Assembly: GCF_036621415.1 (NCBI RefSeq)
Contig: NZ_CP030941.1
Location: forward strand, 1,116,001 to 1,180,000
DNA length: 64,000 nt
DNA from: Nitratireductor thuwali
GTDB taxonomy: Bacteria > Pseudomonadota > Alphaproteobacteria > Rhizobiales > Rhizobiaceae
Reading direction: 5' to 3'
The position numbers and the translations under genes were made by a program. Each line of letters begins with the position of its first letter. Within the stretch, counting starts at the first letter, position 1. This document shows, piece after piece, positions 57,891 to 64,000 of the stretch. The notes below the pieces were generated by a model. The model worked only from the letters and a program-made list of their open reading frames with translations, was not told where the DNA came from and did not search any database.

Positions 57891-59729
57891 ATGTCTGAAC
57901 GGTCACATGAGGGCTGGCGCCGCGCTCCGGTGCGCCCGGTCGAACTTCTAAAGCCCGACCCGCAGATCGTCCGCGCCGGGGACGGTACGATCTACGTCTC
58001 CGAGCGGAAGCAACTGGCGCCCTACCCGCGCCGGATCACCGAGGACCTGATCCGCTACGCGCAGGCGACGCCGGACGCTGTTTTCCTGGCCGACCGCAAG
58101 GCCGGCGGCGGCTGGCGCACCATCACCTATGCGCGGATGCTCGAGCGCGCGCGGCGGCTCGGGCAGGCGCTTCTCGATGCCGGTCTCGGTCCGCAGCGCC
58201 CGCTTGCGATCCTTTCGGGCAACGACATCGAGCATGCCGCGCTCGCCATGGCGGCGATGCATGTGGGCGTGCCCTACGCGCCCATCTCGCCAGCCTATTC
58301 CCTCACCGGCGGCGGTCATGAGAGGCTGCGCGAAACGATTGCCGCGACCAGCCCCGGCATGGTCTATGCCGCGGACGCAGAAGCCTTCGCGCCGGCGGTG
58401 CAGGCGGTGATGCCGGACATTCCCTTCGTGGCTGACACGCCGGCCGCCGGCGCCGCTGCGCTGGAGCGGCTGCTCGACACCCGCCCCACCGGCGCCGTCG
58501 ACGCCGCCCATGAAGCGGTGGGATCGGAAACGATCGCGAAGTTCCTGTTCACCTCGGGCTCCACGGGCAGCCCCAAGGCCGTGCCCAACACCCACGGCAT
58601 GCTGTGCTCCAACCAGGCGATGCTGCGCATGGCCTACGCCTACTTCCAGACCGAGCCGCCGCAGATCCTCGACTGGCTGCCCTGGCACCACACGGCCGGC
58701 GGCAACTCCGTCTTCCTGTCGGTGCTGATGAACGGCGGCACGCTCTACGTCGACGACGGCCGCCCCACCAGGGCGGACATCGCGAGGACGGTGCGCAATC
58801 TGCGGGAGGTATCTCCCACCTGGTATTTCAACGTTCCGACCGGCTTCGACGCGCTCATCCCCTTCCTGCGCGAGGACGCCGGGCTGTGCGAGGCATTCTT
58901 CAGACGGCTCAAGATGCTGTGGTATGCCGGCGCCTCGCTGTCGCAGCCCAGTTGGGATGCGTTGCAGGAACTGGCGGTGCGGACCACCGGCATGCGCATC
59001 CTCATCGGCTCGGGGCTCGGCGCCACCGAAACGTCGCCGGCCGCGCTGTTCTGCATTTGGCCGCAGGAGACCGCCGGCAATGTCGGCCTGCCCATTCCCG
59101 GCGTGACCCTGAAGCTCGTGCCGTTCGAGGGCAAATACGATGCACGGGTAAAGGGGCCGAACGTCATGTCCGGCTACTGGCGCCGGCCGGAGCTTTCGAA
59201 GCAGTGCTTCGACGAGGAGGGATTTTACAAGTTCGGCGACGCCCTGAAGCCGGTCGATCCCGACGATCTGACCAAAGGCTTCCTGTTCGACGGCCGTACG
59301 GCGGAGAACTTCAAGCTCGATACCGGCACCTGGGTGAGCACTGGAGCGCTGCGCATGGCGCTGGTCGATCATTTCGGCGATGCGATCCGCGACGCGGCGA
59401 TCGCCGGCCCGGACAGGCCCTATCTCGGCGCGCTCGTCTTTCCGCGCCAGCCGGATGAGGCGCGGGACCCCGGCTACCACGCCCGGCTGCGCGGCCTGCT
59501 GGAAAGCTTCGCGGCCAAGGCCACCGGCTCGTCCAACCGCGTCTGCCGGCTTCTGCTGGTGGAAGAGCCGCCCTCGATGGCGGCCGGCGAGGTGACGGAC
59601 AAGGGATCGCTGAACCAGCGGGCCGTGCTCGCCAACCGTGCTGCACTGGTCGAGGAGCTCTACGCCGGCTCGCCGCGGGTGATCGGCCTGCCCGGGCATG
59701 GCCGCGGTCCGCACAGGCCGCAGGGGTAA
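57891..59729 (+). CDS. Feruloyl-CoA synthetase family AMP-forming ligase
   Basis: ANL ligase of about 612 aa starting MSERSHEGWRRAPVR. The P-loop is FLFTSGSTGSPKAVPNTHGML. The stretches SPTWYFNVPTGFDALIPFLR, GLGATETSPA and FDGRTAENFKLDTGTWVS are typical of the feruloyl-CoA synthase subgroup, which activates ferulate and related hydroxycinnamates with ATP and CoA. The C-terminal Lys of the family appears in VTDKGSLNQRA, and the family's shortened C-terminal domain fits. GGAGGAG precedes ATG 57891; a longer in-frame start at 57858 is weaker. It is transcribed away from the crotonase-marR-amidohydrolase operon. Confidence 0.9.
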   Translation: MSERSHEGWRRAPVRPVELLKPDPQIVRAGDGTIYVSERKQLAPYPRRITEDLIRYAQATPDAVFLADRKAGGGWRTITYARMLERARRLGQALLDAGLGPQRPLAILSGNDIEHAALAMAAMHVGVPYAPISPAYSLTGGGHERLRETIAATSPGMVYAADAEAFAPAVQAVMPDIPFVADTPAAGAAALERLLDTRPTGAVDAAHEAVGSETIAKFLFTSGSTGSPKAVPNTHGMLCSNQAMLRMAYAYFQTEPPQILDWLPWHHTAGGNSVFLSVLMNGGTLYVDDGRPTRADIARTVRNLREVSPTWYFNVPTGFDALIPFLREDAGLCEAFFRRLKMLWYAGASLSQPSWDALQELAVRTTGMRILIGSGLGATETSPAALFCIWPQETAGNVGLPIPGVTLKLVPFEGKYDARVKGPNVMSGYWRRPELSKQCFDEEGFYKFGDALKPVDPDDLTKGFLFDGRTAENFKLDTGTWVSTGALRMALVDHFGDAIRDAAIAGPDRPYLGALVFPRQPDEARDPGYHARLRGLLESFAAKATGSSNRVCRLLLVEEPPSMAAGEVTDKGSLNQRAVLANRAALVEELYAGSPRVIGLPGHGRGPHRPQG

Positions 59730-59733
59730 GGCC

Positions 59734-59797
59734 GAACCAGACGCTGGACCGTTTCGCCATGTCCGGAAGGCGGCGAAACGATCCAGCCGTCTGGTTC
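59734..59797. repeat. Long near-perfect hairpin between convergent genes
   Basis: The arms 59734-59758 (GAACCAGACGCTGG, then ACCGTTTCGCC) and 59772-59797 (its complement with one mismatch and one extra base) enclose a 13-base loop. It begins 4 bp after the ligase stop. It may act as a bidirectional terminator or be a copy of a dispersed rhizobial repeat. Confidence 0.6.
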
Positions 59798-59819
59798 CAC
59801 GCAGTTCCCGGCGGAAAAG

Positions 59820-59840
59820 CCGGTTCTTTTCCTGAACCGG
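59820..59840. terminator. Hairpin before the end of the MetE-like gene
   Basis: CCGGTTC (59820-59826), loop TTTTCCT and GAACCGG (59834-59840) lie 1 bp from the MetE-like stop. Together with the longer hairpin upstream it probably separates the two converging transcripts. Confidence 0.45.
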
Positions 59841-59841
59841 T

Positions 59842-60966
59842 CTACGCCACCCCGCCCCAAACCGCCTCGGCCACTTTCACCACCAGCTCCAGCTTGCGGC
59901 GCTGGTCGTCCATCGTCAGCTCATTGCCCTCCTCGGTGGAGGAGAAGCCGCATTGCGGGGCGATTCCAAGCTGGTCGATGTCGACGAATTTCGAGGCCTC
60001 GTCGAAAAGCCGCTTCAGATCGTCCAGGCTTTCGAGCGCCGGCGTTTTCGTGGTGATGAAGCCGGCCATTACCCGCTGCCTGCCTTTCGGCAGAAGCCGC
60101 AGCGGTTCCAGCCCGCCGGCCCGCTCGGTATCGTATTCCATGAAAAAGACGTCGACGCCGGTCTTGTTGAAGATCGCCTCCGCCGCCGGGTCGTAGCCGC
60201 CCTCGGCAACCCAGGTGGAGCGGAAATTGCCCCGGCACATATGCATGGCGATGACCATGTCCTCGGGCCGGTCGGCAATCGCGTCGTGCATCATCCTTGC
60301 ATAGCGGTCGATCAGCCAGTCGGGGTCGATGCCCTTTTCCTGCCACGCCGCGCGGATCTTCGGGTCGCACAGATAGGCGTAGTAGATGTCGTCCATCTGC
60401 AGATAGCGGCAGCCCGCATCGTAGAAGGCCCGCACCGCCTTGCGGTAGGTCTTCACCAGATCGGCGAAATAGGCCTCCGCGTCCTCGGCATATTCCTTCA
60501 CGCGGATGTCCCCCGGCTCCAGCCGGTAGTGGCAGCAGCTCGGGCCGGGGATGGAGATTTTCGGCGTCACGCTGGTGTTGGCGGCGAGGAAGCGGAAATG
60601 GTCCAGCATCGGGTGGTCGTCGGGGAAATCCAGCCTGCCGTTGACGACCGGCACCTTCGGCTTGGTCTTCACCCCGTGAAACTGGATGCCGTCCCCTTCA
60701 CGGGTGACGATGTCGAGCCCGTCGAGCATGCCCATGAAGTCGTAATGCCACCAGGAACGCCTGATCTCGCCGTCGGTGACGGCCGGCAGACCCACCTCCT
60801 CCTGCATGCGGATCACCTCGCGGATCGCCGCGTCTTCGGCCTCGCGCAGCGCCTCGGCTGCCCCCGGCTCCCCTGCCTCGACCCGCGCCCTCGCCTTCCT
60901 GACGGCGGGAGGGCGCAGCAGGCTGCCGACATGGTCGGCGCGGAACGGTGGTGTCATGGTCGTCAC
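59842..60966 (-). CDS. Core-MetE-like methyltransferase (cobalamin-independent methionine synthase, C-terminal domain only)
   Basis: A 374-aa barrel protein matching the catalytic half of MetE. The zinc ligands are all present: His and Cys in VIAMHMCRGNFR, Glu in FFMEYDTERAGG and Cys in IAPQCGFSS. The N-terminal begins FRADHVGSLLRPPAV, as in YxjG/MetE-core proteins. MetE itself is about 750 aa with a duplicated N-terminal half that is absent here. The start is taken as GTG 60966 behind AAAGGAGACGAAGCC; ATG 60957 is possible. It would transfer a methyl group from a folate, corrinoid or other donor to homocysteine. Closeness to a folate-dependent O-demethylase gene suggests it handles the methyl groups released there (inference). 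Confidence 0.85.
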   Translation of the reverse strand: MTTMTPPFRADHVGSLLRPPAVRKARARVEAGEPGAAEALREAEDAAIREVIRMQEEVGLPAVTDGEIRRSWWHYDFMGMLDGLDIVTREGDGIQFHGVKTKPKVPVVNGRLDFPDDHPMLDHFRFLAANTSVTPKISIPGPSCCHYRLEPGDIRVKEYAEDAEAYFADLVKTYRKAVRAFYDAGCRYLQMDDIYYAYLCDPKIRAAWQEKGIDPDWLIDRYARMMHDAIADRPEDMVIAMHMCRGNFRSTWVAEGGYDPAAEAIFNKTGVDVFFMEYDTERAGGLEPLRLLPKGRQRVMAGFITTKTPALESLDDLKRLFDEASKFVDIDQLGIAPQCGFSSTEEGNELTMDDQRRKLELVVKVAEAVWGGVA

Positions 60967-61014
60967 GGCTTCGTCTCCTTTGTTGCGGTCAACGTTTATC
61001 GTGAGTGGTGCCGC

Positions 61015-62211
61015 TCACGCTCCGGCTTCGGCCGCCGCGTCGCGCAGGGCATCGATGAACTCGGCCTGCAGCGCGGTCGCCATCCAGTGCCGCCGATAGG
61101 TGATGCCCACCGAGCGGGCATGGGGTGGCAGCTCCACATCGAGCGGGCGCAGAAAACCCGCCTCCATGTCGTAGCGTATCTGGTGCCGCGACAGGAGCGC
61201 CAGATGGTGCGAATGGAGCAGCAGGCCGCGGATCGCCACCAGCGACCCCGCCTCGACCGTACATCGCGGCGGCCGGTCGGGCGGGAAGTGGGCCGCCATC
61301 TGCGAGAACACCTCGCGCGAGGGCGTGCCCTCGCGCGCCACCACCCAGGGATAGTCGGCCAGATCCGCGATCGACAGGCCGTTCCTGTCCAGAAGCGGAT
61401 GGCCGCGGCCGGCGACGACGGCCAGGCAATAGGTGAACAGATCCTCCTGCACCAGCGAGCGGGCCGGAAACGCGCCGCGCAGGGCGCCGACGATCAGGTC
61501 GATGCGCCCGTCCTCCAGGTCGCCGACCAGGGCGTCGTAGCGTCCCTCGACGATTTCGAACTGCGCCTGCGGGTGGCGCGAGGCGACGCGGGCGATGGCG
61601 CGGGGAACGAGGCTGGTACGCGTCAGGGGCAGCGTGCCGACCGGCACGCGCCCCTCGAAACGGCCCTCGGACTCGCCCAGTTCGGCACCCGCATTCTCCA
61701 GCTCGTTCAGCGCCAGGCGCGACCAGCGGGCGGCGGACCTGCCCAGCGGCGACAGCCTGATCGCCCGCCCCGCGCCCTCGAACAGCGGCACATTGAGGGA
61801 GGCTTCCGCGTCGCGGGCCGCGCGATGCACGGCGGGCTCCGACTGACCGAGAAGCCGGGCCGCGGCGCTGAAGCTGCCGCGCGCCGCGAAGGCCGCCAGC
61901 GCCCGCATATGCGCGATGGTGAGCCGGGAGGCCGCGTTCCGGTCCGCCCCCGGCAGGCGCCCGCATCCGGCCTGTATCAGGTCGAGCGCGCGCCTTGCCC
62001 GCGCCAGCACGATCCGCCCCTCGGGGGTCGCGGCCGGGGCGCCGTTCTGCCGGTCGATCAGGCGCCTGCCGAAGATCGCCTCGAACCGCGCCAGGGCCTG
62101 CGAAGCGGCCGCCTGCGTCAGGCCGATCTCCTCGGCGGCGCGGCTGACCGATCCGCGCTGCAGGCAGGCGCAGAACAGGCGCACATGGCGCAGGTTCGGA
62201 TAGTCTTTCAC
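61015..62211 (-). CDS. LysR family regulator with two tandem HTH domains
   Basis: A regulator of about 398 aa, some 100 longer than usual LysR proteins. Residues 7-66 are a LysR HTH (LRHVRLFCACLQRGSVSRAAEEIGLTQAAASQALARFE). Residues 97-156 are a second, similar one (RLTIAHMRALAAFAARGSFSAAARLLGQSEPAVHRAARDAE), followed by the two-lobed effector domain to the end. GTG at 62211 has GGGAGG at good spacing and is preferred to an upstream GTG at 62241. It lies between the O-demethylase and methyltransferase genes, 48 bp before the latter, and probably regulates one or both. Confidence 0.9.
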   Translation of the reverse strand: MKDYPNLRHVRLFCACLQRGSVSRAAEEIGLTQAAASQALARFEAIFGRRLIDRQNGAPAATPEGRIVLARARRALDLIQAGCGRLPGADRNAASRLTIAHMRALAAFAARGSFSAAARLLGQSEPAVHRAARDAEASLNVPLFEGAGRAIRLSPLGRSAARWSRLALNELENAGAELGESEGRFEGRVPVGTLPLTRTSLVPRAIARVASRHPQAQFEIVEGRYDALVGDLEDGRIDLIVGALRGAFPARSLVQEDLFTYCLAVVAGRGHPLLDRNGLSIADLADYPWVVAREGTPSREVFSQMAAHFPPDRPPRCTVEAGSLVAIRGLLLHSHHLALLSRHQIRYDMEAGFLRPLDVELPPHARSVGITYRRHWMATALQAEFIDALRDAAAEAGA

Positions 62212-62363
62212 CAGACAGCCCTCCCGCAAGGCGCCGGGCACCTGCCCGGTCGAGCGCAGAGCGCATCTCGCAACCAGATTGATTTTCTACGCTCCGTCTT
62301 TCTGCCTTTACCGCATTTGCGCTGGCGGCGGTGATTTTCCTCCCGCCGCAGATCGCCCGGAAA

Positions 62364-63737
62364 TCACGCCCGATTGCGATATTCCCTGCGGCTCGCCTCG
62401 TGGATCGGCCAAGGGTGGACTTCGGCGCCGATCTCCATCTGCCGGTGCGGCTCGACGGCGGGCTTGTCGGTGCCGCCGTCGGCCTCGCCCCACAGCACGG
62501 TGAGCCTCGTGCCGGGCTGCGACAGCGCGCCCTCCACCATTGCCAGCGATATCCATGCGCGCTCATTGGCCGTGTAGACGGGATAGGTGGAAAAGCCGAC
62601 GAGCCGGCCGCCGGCCAGCACCTGGTCGTAAGGGTGGGCGGCATAGTGGGCGGCGGGCATTTCCATGAGCTTGGGCGGCGTGCCCTCTTCCATCATGCCC
62701 GCGAATACTTTCAGCACGTCCGCCTTGTCCCAGACCAGCGTGACCTTGGTGCGGTGCGGCCTGTCGGCCATCTCCTCCAGTGCGGCGCGGCCGATGAAAT
62801 CGTGGTCGAACTTGACGAGCCTGCCATAGTCCAGGTCCCAGGGCGTAAGATAATAATCCTCGACATTATCGGACTGGAAGCTGCCGCCGATGGAGGCAGT
62901 GGCTTCGAAGCCGTTGCCGGCAAGCCACTGGCGGTAGGGTCTCATCGCCCCGCCCGTATAGATCGCCGGCAGCGGCGAGGGGATCCAGCCGGACTCCATC
63001 GCCACCGTCGAATAGGCGCGGAAGCCTGCCTGCTTGAGGCCGAGCGGCTCGCCCGCCGCCAGCAGCGCCGCCTTGACCTTCCGCCCATCCTCGAACGGCC
63101 CGAACAGCTCCAGCCCCTTGGCGCCGCTCATGCCGTGCGCCAGTGTCCGCGCCTTGCAACCGGCGATCGTGATCTCGCCCATATTGAAGAATTTCGTGAC
63201 GAGTGGCCCGCCCTCGTTGACCGCCTCCAGAATGCGCATGGCGTTGGGGCCCTGCACCTCGTAGCGATACATGCGGCGCGGCTTGTCGGGATTGTCGGCG
63301 GTACGCTCGTCGCGCTCGACCGTGACGTCGTAGCCGCCGGTCTCTGCGTGATACTGAACCCAGTTGGGCACCGGCGGGCGGCCCACGAGATTCACCGCAT
63401 CGTCCTCAAGGCCGAAGCAGATCACATCGCCGATGACATAGCCGTCGTGGTTGCAGGCGACGAACTGCTTGGCTTTGCCTCTGCCGAAACCTGAAAAGCT
63501 GTTGACGCCAAGATGCGACAGGAGACGGATCGTGTCGGGGCCGCGCACGTAAAGGTCGGTCATATGGAAGGACTGATCGAACAGGACCGCGCTCTCGCGC
63601 CAGGCGCGCTGCTCCTCCATCCAATTGGTGAATTCTGCCGGGATCGGATAGACGTAGCGCCCCGTCGGCGCGTTCTGCATCATCACGGCCGGATTGCCCA
63701 CGGCCTGCAGTTTGTCCTCGAGCGATCTGTAGCTCAT
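62364..63737 (-). CDS. GcvT-like aminomethyltransferase, LigM/DesA-type tetrahydrofolate-dependent O-demethylase
   Basis: A 457-aa folate-binding protein of the GcvT/DmdA fold. The order and wording of its motifs follow LigM vanillate/3-O-methylgallate demethylase from Sphingobium as I know it: LFDQSFHMTDLYVRG, then SGWIPSPLPAIYTGG, IGGSFQSDNVEDYYLTPWD, KFDHDFIGRAALEE and LTVLWGEADGGT with VEPHRQMEI near the end. LigM moves the methyl of an aromatic methoxy group to tetrahydrofolate. Its relatives act on other methylated substrates, so the aromatic substrate is probable but not certain. It overlaps the upstream DUF1932-type gene by 4 bp (ATGA). Confidence 0.82.
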   Translation of the reverse strand: MSYRSLEDKLQAVGNPAVMMQNAPTGRYVYPIPAEFTNWMEEQRAWRESAVLFDQSFHMTDLYVRGPDTIRLLSHLGVNSFSGFGRGKAKQFVACNHDGYVIGDVICFGLEDDAVNLVGRPPVPNWVQYHAETGGYDVTVERDERTADNPDKPRRMYRYEVQGPNAMRILEAVNEGGPLVTKFFNMGEITIAGCKARTLAHGMSGAKGLELFGPFEDGRKVKAALLAAGEPLGLKQAGFRAYSTVAMESGWIPSPLPAIYTGGAMRPYRQWLAGNGFEATASIGGSFQSDNVEDYYLTPWDLDYGRLVKFDHDFIGRAALEEMADRPHRTKVTLVWDKADVLKVFAGMMEEGTPPKLMEMPAAHYAAHPYDQVLAGGRLVGFSTYPVYTANERAWISLAMVEGALSQPGTRLTVLWGEADGGTDKPAVEPHRQMEIGAEVHPWPIHEASRREYRNRA

Positions 63738-64000
63738 GATGCCTTGCCTCCCTTGACGTTGCGCGCCGCGAACACGGCGCCGATGCCTTCTGCAAGATTG
63801 TCGGCGGCCGGCGGCGGCGCGGGCGCGGCGCCCATCTGGTCCTGGACGCCGGCAATGGCCTCGGCCATGTCTCCGGACAGGCCGAGCTCTCTCATGGCGG
63901 CCGCGCTCTCGCGCATTTCGGCGGCCCGGCGGCGGCCGTGGCGCAGCGTGCGCTCGAACTCATAGGCGGCGAAATCGGGCCAGCCGAGGCCGGGAAAGCT
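63734..64000 (-). CDS. C-terminal part of a DUF1932-type NAD(P)-dependent dehydrogenase (5' end outside window)
   Basis: The minus frame is open from the window edge to TGA at 63734. The 88 residues begin SFPGLGWPDFAAYEFERTLRH and continue GRRRAAEMRESAAAMRELGLSGDMAEAI. This pattern is found in the C-terminal helical DUF1932 domain of proteins related to 3-hydroxyisobutyrate and 6-phosphogluconate dehydrogenases. The Rossmann part is not in the window, so the assignment rests on this short stretch. The following Ala/Pro-rich tail (APAPPPAADN) is unusual. It is coupled by ATGA overlap to the LigM-like gene. Confidence 0.6.
   Translation of the reverse strand, partial: SFPGLGWPDFAAYEFERTLRHGRRRAAEMRESAAAMRELGLSGDMAEAIAGVQDQMGAAPAPPPAADNLAEGIGAVFAARNVKGGKAS

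Noticed and set aside
62340..62363. Terminator between the LigM-like and lysR genes
   Set aside because: No convincing stem and T tract was found in the 150-base gap, so I do not call a transcript end there.

Overview
The window is a GC-rich chromosomal segment whose gene content points to the Hyphomicrobiales (Rhizobiales), most likely near Phyllobacteriaceae. The grounds are a urtABCDE-ureDA-HupE-ureBCEFG urea locus in the usual alphaproteobacterial order, many solute transporters of the ABC (HAAT and CUT1) and TRAP types, a RIME-like nested palindrome inside the urea operon and an IRO-box-like site before a siderophore receptor. The taxonomic placement is inference. No rRNA, tRNA, CRISPR array, insertion sequence or phage gene was seen.

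Layout. 1-2509 (-): a GH15 glucoamylase-like enzyme (cut by the window edge) and an SDR dehydrogenase. 2510-3640: an AT-rich islet with a frameshifted two-EF-hand periplasmic protein, a 49-aa lipoprotein and two clear terminators. 3637-5829 (-): katG, with a 7-1-7 palindrome in its upstream region. 6192-11771 (+) and 11782-15390 (-): two converging transcription units. The first is a five-gene HAAT ABC importer plus an alpha/beta hydrolase. The second is TetR, crotonase, acyl-CoA ligase and two MaoC-type proteins. Both carry the same operator (AAACATGA-N8-TCATRTTT) at their 5' ends, so they probably form one TetR-controlled acid uptake and CoA-dependent degradation regulon. 15592-20079 (-): siderophore uptake (TonB receptor, MFS permease, DUF2218-SIP reductase). 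20240-35028: a TetR gene, then two CUT1 sugar ABC systems in opposite orientations, each with Gfo/Idh/MocA oxidoreductases; an AraC regulator sits between them and one oxidoreductase is fused to an aldo/keto reductase.

35200-46588 (-): the complete urea system, with transporter urtABCDE, urease ureABC, accessory genes ureDEFG and a HupE/UreJ membrane protein. Divergent from urtA at 46857-51138 (+) is an unusual two-component pair. The sensor joins an NCS1-permease-like membrane domain, a cysteine-rich segment, a histidine kinase and a receiver; a LuxR-type response regulator follows it. A CACCTA...TAGGTG palindrome and a sigma-54-like element lie between the divergent units. 51190-52209 (-) is a YihY/BrkB membrane protein.

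52334-64000: genes consistent with breakdown of methoxylated or hydroxycinnamate aromatics. They are a TRAP transporter, an amidohydrolase, a MarR regulator, a crotonase and a divergent feruloyl-CoA-synthetase-family ligase, followed by a core-MetE-like methyltransferase, a double-HTH LysR regulator, a LigM-like folate-dependent O-demethylase and the C-terminus of a DUF1932-type dehydrogenase. LigM would load methyl groups onto tetrahydrofolate and the MetE-like protein could pass them to homocysteine; this link is inferred from gene proximity only.

The strongest candidates for undescribed biology are the permease-type sensor kinase beside the urea operon, the TetR regulon with its paired MaoC subunits, the methyl-transfer module at the right end and the Gfo/Idh-AKR fusion.
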